DNA from: an uncultured Verrucomicrobiota bacterium
GTDB taxonomy: Bacteria; Verrucomicrobiota; Kiritimatiellia; CAIQIC01; Lenti-01
Assembly (NCBI GenBank): GCA_937872095.1
Contig: CALMNW010000054.1
Location: 1-41,689, forward strand
Reading direction: 5' to 3'
Length of the DNA: 41,689 nt
Part shown: positions 29,120 through 38,200 of the stretch, piece by piece
Layout of the letters: every line of letters begins with the position of its first letter
Position numbering within the stretch: the stretch's first letter is position 1
Notes under the pieces: generated by a model
Database searches by the model: none
What the model saw: only the letters and a program-made list of their open reading frames with translations
Told to the model about the DNA's origin: nothing
Made by a program: the position numbers and the translations under genes

Positions 29120-29955
29120 GCGGGGGATCCGGGGTTGAGACCGAGGACGTCGCCCATGCCGTAGAGGGCGGGGGCGCGTCCGGGGAGCCACGCGGCGGCG
29201 CGGAGGGCGCCGATGGCCAAGGTGTCGCGCGACGTGGCGCGATGGGACAGCTCGACGCATTCGCCGTCGGCGGCGAAGAGAACGGTGTGGTCGCCGACGA
29301 TGTCGCCGCCGCGGACGGCGTGGAAGCCGATTTCCTTTTCCGGGCGTTCGCCGGGGAGGCCGGAGCGGCCGTCGACGGCGGTTTCGCGGAGATTCCAGCC
29401 GTAGCCCTTGGCGGCGGCCTCGCCGAGGAAGAGGGCGGTGCCGGAAGGAGCGTCCTTCTTGCGCCGGTGGTGGCGTTCGATGATTTCGCAGTCGTAGCCG
29501 CGGCCCTGCAAGGCGCGGGCGGCCTGTTCGACGAGGGCGAAGAGCAGGTTGACGCCGAGACTCATGTTGGCGGAAAGGACCACGGGGACCTTTTGCGCGG
29601 CCTGGGCGATGGCTTCCTTTTCGTCCGGTCCGAGGCCGGTGGTGCCGACGACCCACGCGATGCCGGCGGCGGCCATTTTCGGGGCGGCGGCGGCGGTGGC
29701 GGCATGGGAGCTGAAATCGACGGCGACGTCGGGCCGCGCGGCGAGGGCGGCGTCGAGGTCGCCGGAAATCTTTACGCCCAGCGGGCGGACGCCGGCGGCG
29801 GCGCCGGCGTCTTGGCCGATGAGCGGCGAATCGGCGCGGTCGACGGCGCCGGCCAGTTCGAGGCCGGGGATGGCGCCGGTGGCGATCAGGCGGGCGATGG
29901 CCTGGCCCATGCGGCCGGCGGCGCCCACCACCAGGACTTTTGTCGGTGCGCCCAT
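29116..29955 (-). CDS. dapB: 4-hydroxy-tetrahydrodipicolinate reductase
   Basis: This encodes 279 residues. VLVVGAAGRMGQAIARL is the NAD(P)-binding loop. VDFSSHAAT, GTTGLGPDEKEAI, NMSLGVNLLF, the catalytic ERHHRRKKDAPSGTA and RGGDIVGDHTVLF are DapB motifs in the normal order. It reduces the DapA product on the route to diaminopimelate and lysine. The ATG lies two bases after the dapA stop, and its own stop overlaps folK. Confidence 0.95.
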   Translation of the reverse strand: MGAPTKVLVVGAAGRMGQAIARLIATGAIPGLELAGAVDRADSPLIGQDAGAAAGVRPLGVKISGDLDAALAARPDVAVDFSSHAATAAAAPKMAAAGIAWVVGTTGLGPDEKEAIAQAAQKVPVVLSANMSLGVNLLFALVEQAARALQGRGYDCEIIERHHRRKKDAPSGTALFLGEAAAKGYGWNLRETAVDGRSGLPGERPEKEIGFHAVRGGDIVGDHTVLFAADGECVELSHRATSRDTLAIGALRAAAWLPGRAPALYGMGDVLGLNPGSPA

Positions 29956-29957
29956 GG

Positions 29958-30827
29958 CTACTTCACCACGCCGCAGTTCCGCAGGGTGGCCTGCAGCTTG
30001 TCGCGGTTCGCGGCCGCCAGCTCGCACAGGGGCAGGCGGTAGACGGCGGGGCCGAAGCCCGCCATTTCCAGCGCGGCCTTGATGGGCACGGGGTTGGTCT
30101 CGATGAAGATGTCGGTGAACAGCGCGTAGTACTTGTAATGGAGCGCGCGGGCGTCGTCCCAGCGGCCGGCGGCGGCGGCATGGACGAGGTCGGCGACGGC
30201 CCGGGGCGCGACGTTGGAGGCGACGGAAATGACGCCGGCGGCGCCGACGGACATCATCGGCAGGGTGAGGCCGTCGTCGCCGGAGAGCACGCCGACGTCG
30301 CAGGCGGCCTTGATGCGGCTGACGCGGTCGACGCTGCCGCCGGCTTCCTTGACGCAGACGACGTTCGGGTGCTTGGCGAGTTCGGCGATGGTGGCGATCG
30401 CGATTTCGCAGCCGGCGCGTCCGGGCACGTTGTAGAGGACCACGGGGAGGCCGAGATCGGCCACGGCGGAGAAGTGGCGGATCAAGCCGGCCTGGGTGGG
30501 CTTGTTGTAGTAGGGGGTGACCTGGAGGGTGCCGTCCACGCCCATGTCCTTGACGCGCTTGGTCAGCTCGAGGGCTTCGGCGGTGGAATTGGCCCCGGTG
30601 CCGGCGACGATCTTGACGCGCCGGGCGGCGGCTTCGACGACGACCCGGATGACCTCGACGTGCTCTTCCGTGTCGAGCGTGGGGGACTCGCCCGTGGTGC
30701 CGACGGGCACGAGGCCGTCGATGCCGCCGGCGATCTGGAGCTCGACGAGCTCGCGGAGCTTGCCGTAATCCACCGAACCGTCGCGGCAGAAGGGGGTGAT
30801 CAATGCGGTATATGCGCCTTCGAACAT
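29958..30827 (-). CDS. dapA: 4-hydroxy-tetrahydrodipicolinate synthase
   Basis: This encodes 289 residues. VPVGTTGESPTL, VTPYYNKPTQAGL, the Tyr of LYNVPGRAG and the Schiff-base Lys of VVCVKEAGG are the DapA active-site motifs. The enzyme condenses pyruvate and aspartate semialdehyde, the committed step to diaminopimelate and lysine; presence with dapB indicates peptidoglycan precursor synthesis. ATG 30827 has AGAGG about nine nt upstream. It heads a five-gene run on the minus strand, divergent from the SpoIIE-type phosphatase gene. Confidence 0.96.
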   Translation of the reverse strand: MFEGAYTALITPFCRDGSVDYGKLRELVELQIAGGIDGLVPVGTTGESPTLDTEEHVEVIRVVVEAAARRVKIVAGTGANSTAEALELTKRVKDMGVDGTLQVTPYYNKPTQAGLIRHFSAVADLGLPVVLYNVPGRAGCEIAIATIAELAKHPNVVCVKEAGGSVDRVSRIKAACDVGVLSGDDGLTLPMMSVGAAGVISVASNVAPRAVADLVHAAAAGRWDDARALHYKYYALFTDIFIETNPVPIKAALEMAGFGPAVYRLPLCELAAANRDKLQATLRNCGVVK

Positions 30828-30914
30828 GATGTTTGCCTCTGATAGGGATTGAAAACGCCATTCTGGGTAAAAACGGGGAAATGAACAGCAAAAAAAGCGG
30901 CGGCAGGAAAACGA

Positions 30915-30943
30915 TTGCGGGACGGGGAAGGCTCGGCTATGTT
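30915..30943 (+). promoter_or_regulatory. Candidate leaderless promoter of the SpoIIE-type phosphatase gene
   Basis: TTGCGG (30915-30920), 17 nt, TATGTT (30938-30943), then eight nt to ATG 30952. No ribosome-binding site lies before that ATG. If transcription begins at the usual distance, the mRNA starts at the codon. Confidence 0.5.
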
Positions 30944-30951
30944 CCCTCAAT

Positions 30952-32667
30952 ATGGCCAAGGAACAGTCCCAAGCGACGATGCGCATCGATATCACGCCGG
31001 CGATGCTGGAGCAGCTCCAGCAAGCCCCGGCGCCGGGCGGCGTGCGGCTGGCGGGGCGCCATGCGCCCTCCCATCCGGGCGGCACCGGCGTGATCCGGAT
31101 TCCGGCGGGGCCGGCGGCGCGGCCGCAGGGCGGAGAAGAGTTCCAGACGCTGTTCCAGAGCATCTACGACGCGGTGTTCATCACCGATCCGCAGGGGGCG
31201 ATCGCAAGCGTGAACGTGCGGGCGGAGCAATTCTTCGCCAGCACCCGGACGGAACTGTGCAAGCAGAACGTGCTGGACGTGCTGTGCGGGGCGGAACGGA
31301 GCCTGCTGAACACGATTCTGGGCTCGCTGGAAAACAACCGCTTCGTGCTGATCCAGGCGCTGTGCCGCCGGGCGGACGAAACGATGTTCCCGGCGGAGAT
31401 TTCCGTGAGCCGCCTGCCGCTGGGCGGCAAGATGCACCTGAGCTTCTTCGTGCGCGACATCACGTTGCGCAAGGAGCAGGAAGAGCGCCTGAAGACGGGC
31501 TACAACGCCTTGCAGAACTCGGGCAGCGGCATCGCCGTGTCGGACGTGGAGTTCGCGCTGGCGGGCTACGTGAACCCCTCGATGCAAACCCTGCTGGGCC
31601 TGGAGACCTTGGACGAGGCCTATGCCTGCAACTTCCGCCAGTTCCTCAAGGACGAAGCGTTGGCGGCGGACATGATCGAAGCCGTGAAGGCCGGCGACAC
31701 GTGGACGGGCGAACTGGAGATGAAGCGCAAGGACGGGACGGCCTTCTTCGCGCAGGCTTCGCTGGAGCCCAACTTGAATCCGGACGGCGCGATGACCGGC
31801 ATCGTGATTTCGCTGCTGGACGTGACGCCGCAGCGGCACGCGCAGCAGCAGCTCGAGCACACCGCCGCGCAACTGCGGCAGAAAAACCAGGAAATGGAAG
31901 CGGATCTGCGCCTGGCGCGCGACCTGCAGTACGCTTTCTTGCCGTCGTCCTATCCCGCCGTGGCGCTGGACGAACCGGGCAAGACCGGCCGGCTGGAGTT
32001 CGCGCACGTCTACCATCCGAGCGGGCTGGTGGGGGGCGATTTCTTCGACATCCTGCCGGTTTCGAAGAGTCAGGTGCTGGTGTTCATGGCCGATGTGATG
32101 GGCCACGGCGCGCGGGCGGCCCTGGTGGTGGCGACGCTGCGCGGCTTGCTGGAGCAGCTCGCCAAGGAAACCCAGGAACCCGGCGAGTTCATGACGCGCC
32201 TGAACGCGGCCTATTCCAAGATCTTCAGCACCGCCGGCGATTTGATGTTCGCGACGGCCTGTTGCGCGTGCTTCGATTTGAACAGCGGGAAGATCCTGCA
32301 CGCCAACGCGGGGCATCCGTTGCCGATGCTGGTCGATCCGGACGGATCGGTTCGCATCGCCCAGGTCTCCGAGCCCGGGCTGGGACCGGCGCTCGGCCTG
32401 TTCGCCGACGCGCGCTACGGACATGCGGAAATCGATTTGCCGCCTGGCACGCGGGTGGTGTTTTACACCGACGGGTTGACGGAAGCCCGCAACGATTCGC
32501 AGCAGGAATTCGACGTGGAGGGCATGACGACTTCCCTGCGGGCCCACGTCGCCGCTCCGCTGCCCGCGTTGCTGGACGCGTTGGTCCGCGACGTGATGGA
32601 TTTCACTTCGGCGACGGTGTTCGAAGACGACGTGTGTCTCCTGGCGGTGGGATACGCCGGGCAATGA
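30952..32667 (+). CDS. PAS-PAS-SpoIIE (PP2C-type) serine phosphatase
   Basis: This encodes 571 residues. A disordered head (1-60) is followed by two PAS domains (about 65-175 and 185-290). The first begins FQTLFQSIYDAVFITDPQGAI and ends FFVRDITLRKEQEER. A helical linker (about 295-325, with LARDLQYAFLPSSYP) leads to the SpoIIE/PP2C domain, with the metal-binding LVGGDFFDI, MADVMGHGARAAL, NAGHPLPML and the last VFYTDGLTEA. It should dephosphorylate an anti-sigma antagonist of the STAS type in response to a PAS-sensed signal; two such STAS proteins are encoded at 7728-8620. It is cytoplasmic. A second ATG at 30979 is possible. Confidence 0.88.
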   Translation: MAKEQSQATMRIDITPAMLEQLQQAPAPGGVRLAGRHAPSHPGGTGVIRIPAGPAARPQGGEEFQTLFQSIYDAVFITDPQGAIASVNVRAEQFFASTRTELCKQNVLDVLCGAERSLLNTILGSLENNRFVLIQALCRRADETMFPAEISVSRLPLGGKMHLSFFVRDITLRKEQEERLKTGYNALQNSGSGIAVSDVEFALAGYVNPSMQTLLGLETLDEAYACNFRQFLKDEALAADMIEAVKAGDTWTGELEMKRKDGTAFFAQASLEPNLNPDGAMTGIVISLLDVTPQRHAQQQLEHTAAQLRQKNQEMEADLRLARDLQYAFLPSSYPAVALDEPGKTGRLEFAHVYHPSGLVGGDFFDILPVSKSQVLVFMADVMGHGARAALVVATLRGLLEQLAKETQEPGEFMTRLNAAYSKIFSTAGDLMFATACCACFDLNSGKILHANAGHPLPMLVDPDGSVRIAQVSEPGLGPALGLFADARYGHAEIDLPPGTRVVFYTDGLTEARNDSQQEFDVEGMTTSLRAHVAAPLPALLDALVRDVMDFTSATVFEDDVCLLAVGYAGQ

Positions 32668-32699
32668 CGTTCACCTCCGGGGCAAGGAAAGAATTGCAG

Positions 32700-33674
32700 A
32701 TGAAAAAAACGATCGGTTTTTGGGGTTGGTCCGTTGGCGTGGTCGGTTTGGCGACCGCGGCGTTCGCGCAGCAGGCGATCCAGCCGGCACCGAGCTATTA
32801 TCAGCGCGACGGCCAGGTTTATTACCAAACGGCTCCGGCGGCCCAACCCGCGCCCGCCGCCCAGCCCGTGTACTACGTGCCGCAGCCGGCGCAACCGGTG
32901 TATTACGCGCCGCCGGCCGCGGCCGGGCAGCCGGTCTATTATGCGCCGCAACCGAACGCGCAGCCGGCGTATTACGCGCCGCAGATGACCCTCGCTCCCG
33001 CGCCGGCCATCGATGCAGACGCCGAGGAAGTCGACGAAGAAGGCTACTACTGGATCTGGGGCCAGAAGTGGCCCGGCCTTTCCCTCGGTCCCAAGTTCGG
33101 CACCACGGGCATCGGCCTGGATCTGGTCTTCGGAGTGAATTCCTACCTGAACCTGCGCGGCGGCTTCAACTACGGCTCGTTCACGTGGGGGCAGAAATTC
33201 GGGAACGTGGATTACGACATGGACGTCACCATGATCAGCGTCCCGCTGCTGCTGGACCTCCATCCCTTCGGCGGCCACTTCCGGATCACGGGCGGCGTCT
33301 ACATCCAGCCCGGCACCGAAGCGGACATCGACGCCACGCCCGGCGGGGCGACCCAGATCGGTTCGCACACCTACAATCCCGACACGATCGGCACCCTCAA
33401 GGGCAACATCGAGGTGGACGGCGTTTTCGCTCCTTATCTCGGCATCGGCTTCGGCAATACCGTCGCCGAAGACCAGCTGCTGACCTTCACGCTGGACCTC
33501 GGCGTGATTTTCCAGTCCTACGACGCGTCGCTGACGGCCGACGGCGCCGGCATGACCGCCCGGCTCGACACGTTCCGCGAAGACCTGAAGAAGGAAGAAG
33601 CCTTGCTCCAGGAAGACGTGGACGACTGGAAGATCTATCCGGTGCTGACCATCGGTCTCGCCTGGCACTTCTAG
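32700..33674 (+). CDS. Putative outer-membrane beta-barrel protein with Pro/Tyr repeats
   Basis: This encodes 324 residues. A signal peptide (1-23, after AFA) is followed by a Gln/Pro/Tyr-rich region (about 35-100) with repeats of QPVYYAPQ type. An acidic hinge (DADAEEVDEEG) leads to a C-terminal domain with alternating strands: GLSLGPKFGTTGIGLDLVFGV, LNLRGGFNYGSF, ISVPLLLDLHPF, FRITGGVYIQPG. It ends TIGLAWHF, a terminal Phe as in many outer-membrane proteins. It therefore probably forms a small beta-barrel of unknown function. AAGGAAAG precedes ATG 32700. It starts 33 nt after the phosphatase gene and may be co-transcribed. Confidence 0.75.
   Translation: MKKTIGFWGWSVGVVGLATAAFAQQAIQPAPSYYQRDGQVYYQTAPAAQPAPAAQPVYYVPQPAQPVYYAPPAAAGQPVYYAPQPNAQPAYYAPQMTLAPAPAIDADAEEVDEEGYYWIWGQKWPGLSLGPKFGTTGIGLDLVFGVNSYLNLRGGFNYGSFTWGQKFGNVDYDMDVTMISVPLLLDLHPFGGHFRITGGVYIQPGTEADIDATPGGATQIGSHTYNPDTIGTLKGNIEVDGVFAPYLGIGFGNTVAEDQLLTFTLDLGVIFQSYDASLTADGAGMTARLDTFREDLKKEEALLQEDVDDWKIYPVLTIGLAWHF
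32811..32990 (+). repeat. Coding tandem repeats for QPVYYAP-type units
   Basis: Units encoding QVYYQ, QPVYYVPQ, QPVYYAPP, QPVYYAPQ and QPAYYAPQ follow each other in the gene for the putative outer-membrane protein. The spacing is irregular and the DNA units differ. Confidence 0.7.
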
Positions 33675-33718
33675 GCGCCGCCCGGCGGAAATTCATTTTC
33701 TCTTCAGGCGGGATCGGC

Positions 33719-33724
33719 TAGGAT
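33719..33724 (+). promoter_or_regulatory. Possible -10 box seven nt before the cyclophilin start
   Basis: TAGGAT (33719-33724) lies seven nt before ATG 33732, the same spacing as in the leaderless candidates. The matching -35 (TTTTCT, 33696-33701) is poor, and the same bases could serve as a weak ribosome-binding site. Confidence 0.25.
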
Positions 33725-33731
33725 GCCGCCC

Positions 33732-34997
33732 ATGAAACGCTGGGTCTGTTTGGGGTTGGCGCTGCTGGGCGTCCTGCGCGAAGCGCCGGGACAGACCAAC
33801 GGAATTTTCGCCGATTTTTCGACGTCCAAGGGGGCGTTCACCGTCTGGCTCGATTACGAGCGCGCGCCGCGCGCCGTCGCCAGCTTCGTGGGGCTGGCCA
33901 CGGGCGAGGGGAGTTGGGCGGATCCGCAGGGACGCGTCTGGAACGGCCGGAAATTCTACGACGGTTCCATTTTCCACCGCGTGCTGAATTCCGTCACGAC
34001 CAGCGCTCCGGTCCAGACCAACGGCATCGCCATTCAAGGGGGAGGGATTCCGTCGCTTTCGACGGATACCAACGGCGTGGTGACGACCAATTTCGTCAAT
34101 GCGGGCTACGTCATGCCGGAATCGGTGACCAACGGCCTGGCGCATTCCAACGGCGTAATCTCGATGGCAAACTCCGGGCCGAACACGGACGGATCGCAGT
34201 TTTTCATCACGGCGACGAACGTGCCGGTATGGAACGGGAGCTACACCGTGTTCGGGCACGTGACGACGGGGATGAACGTGGTGACGTCGATCGCCGTCGT
34301 GGCCGTGCAAGGAACGGGTTCTCGTCCGGTGGACGACGTCGTGCTGAGCAACATCGTGATCCGACGCATGGGAGCGGCCGCGGAGGCGTTCGACGTCGCC
34401 GCCCAAGGCGTGCCCGTGGCCGAGTCGGGCCCGATGCGGAACTACGCCTCGGGCACGAACCAGATGCTGGAATTCGAGATCGAGCCACAGACGGGGATGA
34501 CATTGTGCGAATCGACGGACCTGCAAATATGGGAAGTCAACGATTGGGGGGTGTACGATGGTTCCCCGTACATATGGACGACATCGGTTCCCCGGGCCGT
34601 CTTGGGCGACCTCTATTTTTTCCATCTGTCCCGCATTCGCTATCCGACGCCGATTACGCCGCCGGCAAGCGTACGCACGCGCACGTTCACGTTCTGGTGG
34701 AATACGATTCCCCCGCTGAAGTACGAGGCCACTTTCGCCACGAACTGGTGGGTCCAAGGATCGTGCCGGGTAACGGACGGGACCAACGCGCCGCTGACGC
34801 GCGCGGTGTTTGTCGGGGACAGTTGGTCGCGGAACCCCTATTCGGCGCAGCTGTTTTTCCAAGACGGATTCGGCCGAGAATACGACTATTCGCTTTGGTT
34901 TAATCCGGGGCAAGCCACGAATCGCTTCACGGGACGGTGGAAGATGATTACGACCAACATATGGAATTCCTTCTCCGGCACTTTCACTGTGAATTGA
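33732..34997 (+). CDS. Secreted cyclophilin-type peptidyl-prolyl isomerase with C-terminal extension
   Basis: This encodes 421 residues. After a signal peptide (about 1-20) a cyclophilin domain (about 25-215) shows FYDGSIFHRVLN (catalytic Arg), GGGIPSLS, HSNGVISMANSGPNTDGSQFFITA and FGHVTTGMNVV. An approximately 200-residue C-terminal part follows with aromatic strands (for example YEATFATNWWVQGSCRV); it is not recognised. It should isomerise prolyl bonds in the periplasm or outside. The ATG at 33732 is chosen as it begins the signal peptide; an ATG at 33723 in the same frame is also possible. The Asn/Thr-rich style resembles the giant protein that follows. Confidence 0.85.
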   Translation: MKRWVCLGLALLGVLREAPGQTNGIFADFSTSKGAFTVWLDYERAPRAVASFVGLATGEGSWADPQGRVWNGRKFYDGSIFHRVLNSVTTSAPVQTNGIAIQGGGIPSLSTDTNGVVTTNFVNAGYVMPESVTNGLAHSNGVISMANSGPNTDGSQFFITATNVPVWNGSYTVFGHVTTGMNVVTSIAVVAVQGTGSRPVDDVVLSNIVIRRMGAAAEAFDVAAQGVPVAESGPMRNYASGTNQMLEFEIEPQTGMTLCESTDLQIWEVNDWGVYDGSPYIWTTSVPRAVLGDLYFFHLSRIRYPTPITPPASVRTRTFTFWWNTIPPLKYEATFATNWWVQGSCRVTDGTNAPLTRAVFVGDSWSRNPYSAQLFFQDGFGREYDYSLWFNPGQATNRFTGRWKMITTNIWNSFSGTFTVN

Positions 34998-35021
34998 GGT
35001 ATTCCGGCTGCCGGGCTATTT

Positions 35022-35046
35022 GCCGGAGCGCGGGCATCTTGCCCGC
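35022..35046. repeat. REP-like hairpin before the giant repeat protein gene
   Basis: GCGGGC (35030-35035), loop ATCTT, GCCCGC (35041-35046), with GCCGGAGC before it. Its reverse complement is found with 22 of 25 matches inside the integrase gene (1252-1276). It may also end transcription of the cyclophilin gene, but no T-run follows. The rest of the gap (to 35252) has AT-rich runs near 35150-35180 but no clear promoter. Confidence 0.55.
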
Positions 35047-35252
35047 ATGAATCGCGTAGCCGGTGCTTCATTTTTCTGAATCGCGAACTTCACGGCAGCT
35101 TTCGGCGGTCCATGAACGGGGTACCCGGAGGAACGCGGGAAAGAAAAGCGTTTTTTCCTCAAATTTATGTTGCTTTTTCCCGAGGGGCGGAGGCAAGCTG
35201 TACACATCTGCGGGCAAATCCCCTCCCCAGGGGGGGCAATCAAGGAGCGACA

Positions 35253-38200
35253 ATGAAGGCAATCGGATTGTGGTGCGGAGTGATGTTGGGGACGCTGGCC
35301 TTGGCCGGCACGGCGCGGGCCGTTCCGGAAACGCTGGCTTACGACGAAGCGGGCAACTACACCCCCGCGACTTTCGTCAACGGCGCGAACCTCGGCACCG
35401 GCTTCGGCGCCTGGGATCTGTGGAACAAGGCGGCGGAACTCGGGGATTCGACGGAGGGCGGTGGCGGCGACCTGAATTCGACCAACGGCTACTCCTTCCG
35501 CTTCATGGGCGACGGGGCCACCGGCTGGTGCAACGGCAAACGCAATTTCGACGGCGCGCTGCAGACCGGCGACGTGCTGAGCTTCACGTTCACCTACAAC
35601 TACGACGGCGGCGGCCGCGGCGTGGACATCTTCTCGGCGAGCGGCCAGTTCGCCAACCTGATCGACGTGTCTCCCGGCAACACCTTCAAGGTGAACGGGC
35701 AGACGCTCTCCACGGACTGGTCGCCCGGCGCGGTGGTGGCGGTGGACATCACCCAGTTGGCCGACGGCATCCAGCTGCATCTGGTCCGCACGACCAACGG
35801 GACGGAGAACCTCAACTACACGACCAACATCCTCAACGCCGAGCCCGCCACGGGATTCTCGCTCTATTGCGGCGGCTACGAGACCAACGAGTTCGCGCCG
35901 AACAACGTGGATTTCGCCATCTTCATGAACGACATCCAGATCGTCGGCGAGCCGCGCACGATCCTGACCTTCACCTCCGGCACGTGGAATCCCTCCGTCA
36001 CGGGGGACTACGAGTTCGTTCTGTCCCGCGAAGGCGCGGTGGGCGACGACGTCGTCCTGTCCAGCAGCAATCCCGATGCGGTGACCGTTCCCGCCGGCGC
36101 GACGTTCGTCTCCAACTCGGTGAGCTTCAACGCCACGGTCGTCAGCCTGACGAACGGGCCGGCGACGATCGTCGCCAGCAACGAAGCCACGGGCGCCTGG
36201 GCGAACTACGTGATCACGCCGGTGCCGCCGGTGCTGGGGATCGGCGGTCCGTGGGAAATCTTCGCGCTCGGGCCGGCCGGCTACGTGCTGCAGCGCGTCG
36301 GCGCCGTGGGCGACACCATCGCCTTGAGCAGCTCCGCTCCCGGCGTTTTGACCGTACCGGCCACGGCCACCTTCGTGACCGGCGAGACGCAGACCACTTT
36401 CAACGCGACGGCGGTGGCTTTCGGCGCGGCCACGATCCTCGCCTCCAACGCGGCGAGCGGCGCGTGGGCGACCTACGACGTGACGGTCGCCGCGCCGGCG
36501 CTCGCCTTGTCCGGACCGACCAACGTCTGGACCGGCGCGACCAAGGTCTACGCCGTGAGCCGCAACAGCGAGGCGGGCGTGGGCGCCACCGTCAACCTGT
36601 CCAGTTCCGACACGAACGCGCTGGCGGTTCCCGCCACGGTGGATTTCGCGGCCGGGCAGAACCGCGCGTACTTCCTGGCCACGAGCCTGGTGGCCGGCGC
36701 GGCCACGATCACGGCGGACAACGACGACGTCGAGCCCGCCACGCTGGACGTGGTCGTGGCGGACATGCCCGGCATCCTCGCCTCGGACGAGGCGGGCAAC
36801 TATACCCCCGCCAGCTTCACCAACGGCGCGAACGAAGGCACCGGCTTCGGCGCCTGGGAATTGTGGAACCGGGCGGCCGAACTGGGCGACTCCACGGCCG
36901 GCGGCGGCGGCGACCTGAATTCGACCAACGGCTACTCCTTCCAGTTCATGGCCGACGGTCTCGGGGGCTGGTGCAACGGCAAGCGCTACATCGCTGGCGC
37001 CATGCAGGCGGGCGAAGTGCTGAGCTTCACCTTCACCTACAACTACGACGGCGGCGGCCGCGGCGTGGACATCTTCTCGGCGAGCGGCCAGTTCGCCAAC
37101 CTGATCGACGTGTCTCCCGGCAACACCTTCAAGGTGAACGGGCAGACGCTCTCCACGGACTGGTCGCCCGGCGCGGTGGTGGCGGTGGACATCACCCAGT
37201 TGGCCGACGGCATCCAGCTGCATCTGGTCCGCACGACCAACGGGACGGAGAACCTCAACTACACGACCAACATCCTCAACGCCGAGCCCGCCACGGGATT
37301 CTCGCTCTATTGCGGCGGCTACGAGACCAACGAGTTCGCGCCGAACAACGTGGATTTCGCCATCTTCATGAACGACATCCAGATCGTCGGCGAGCCGCGC
37401 ACGATCCTGACCTTCACCTCCGGCACGTGGAATCCCTCCGTCACGGGGGACTACGAGTTCGTTCTGTCCCGCGAAGGCGCGGTGGGCGACGACGTCGTCC
37501 TGTCCAGCAGCAATCCCGATGCGGTGACCGTTCCCGCCGGCGCGACGTTCGTCTCCAACTCGGTGAGCTTCAACGCCACGGTCGTCAGCCTGACGAACGG
37601 GCCGGCGACGATCGTCGCCAGCAACGAAGCCACGGGCGCCTGGGCGAACTACGTGATCACGCCGGTGCCGCCGGTGCTGGGGATCGGCGGTCCGTGGGAA
37701 ATCTTCGCGCTCGGGCCGGCCGGCTACGTGCTGCAGCGCGTCGGCGCCGTGGGCGACACCATCGCCTTGAGCAGCTCCGCTCCCGGCGTTTTGACCGTAC
37801 CGGCCACGGCCACCTTCGTGACCGGCGAGACGCAGACCACTTTCAACGCGACGGCGGTGGCTTTCGGCGCGGCCACGATCCTCGCCTCCAACGCGGCGAG
37901 CGGCGCGTGGGCGACCTACGACGTGACGGTCGCCGCGCCGGCGCTCGCCTTGTCCGGACCGACCAACGTCTGGACCGGCGCGACCAAGGTCTACGCCGTG
38001 AGCCGCAACAGCGAGGCGGGCGTGGGCGCCACCGTCAACCTGTCCAGTTCCGACACGAACGCGCTGGCGGTTCCCGCCACGGTGGATTTCGCGGCCGGGC
38101 AGAACCGCGCGTACTTCCTGGCCACGAGCCTGGTGGCCGGCGCGGCCACGATCACGGCGGACAACGACGACGTCGAGCCCGCCACGCTGGACGTGGTCGT

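Noticed and set aside
35047-35252. Riboswitch or cyclic di-GMP aptamer before the giant gene
   Set aside because: No known aptamer core was recognised; only small hairpins such as CCCCTCCCCAGGGG are visible.
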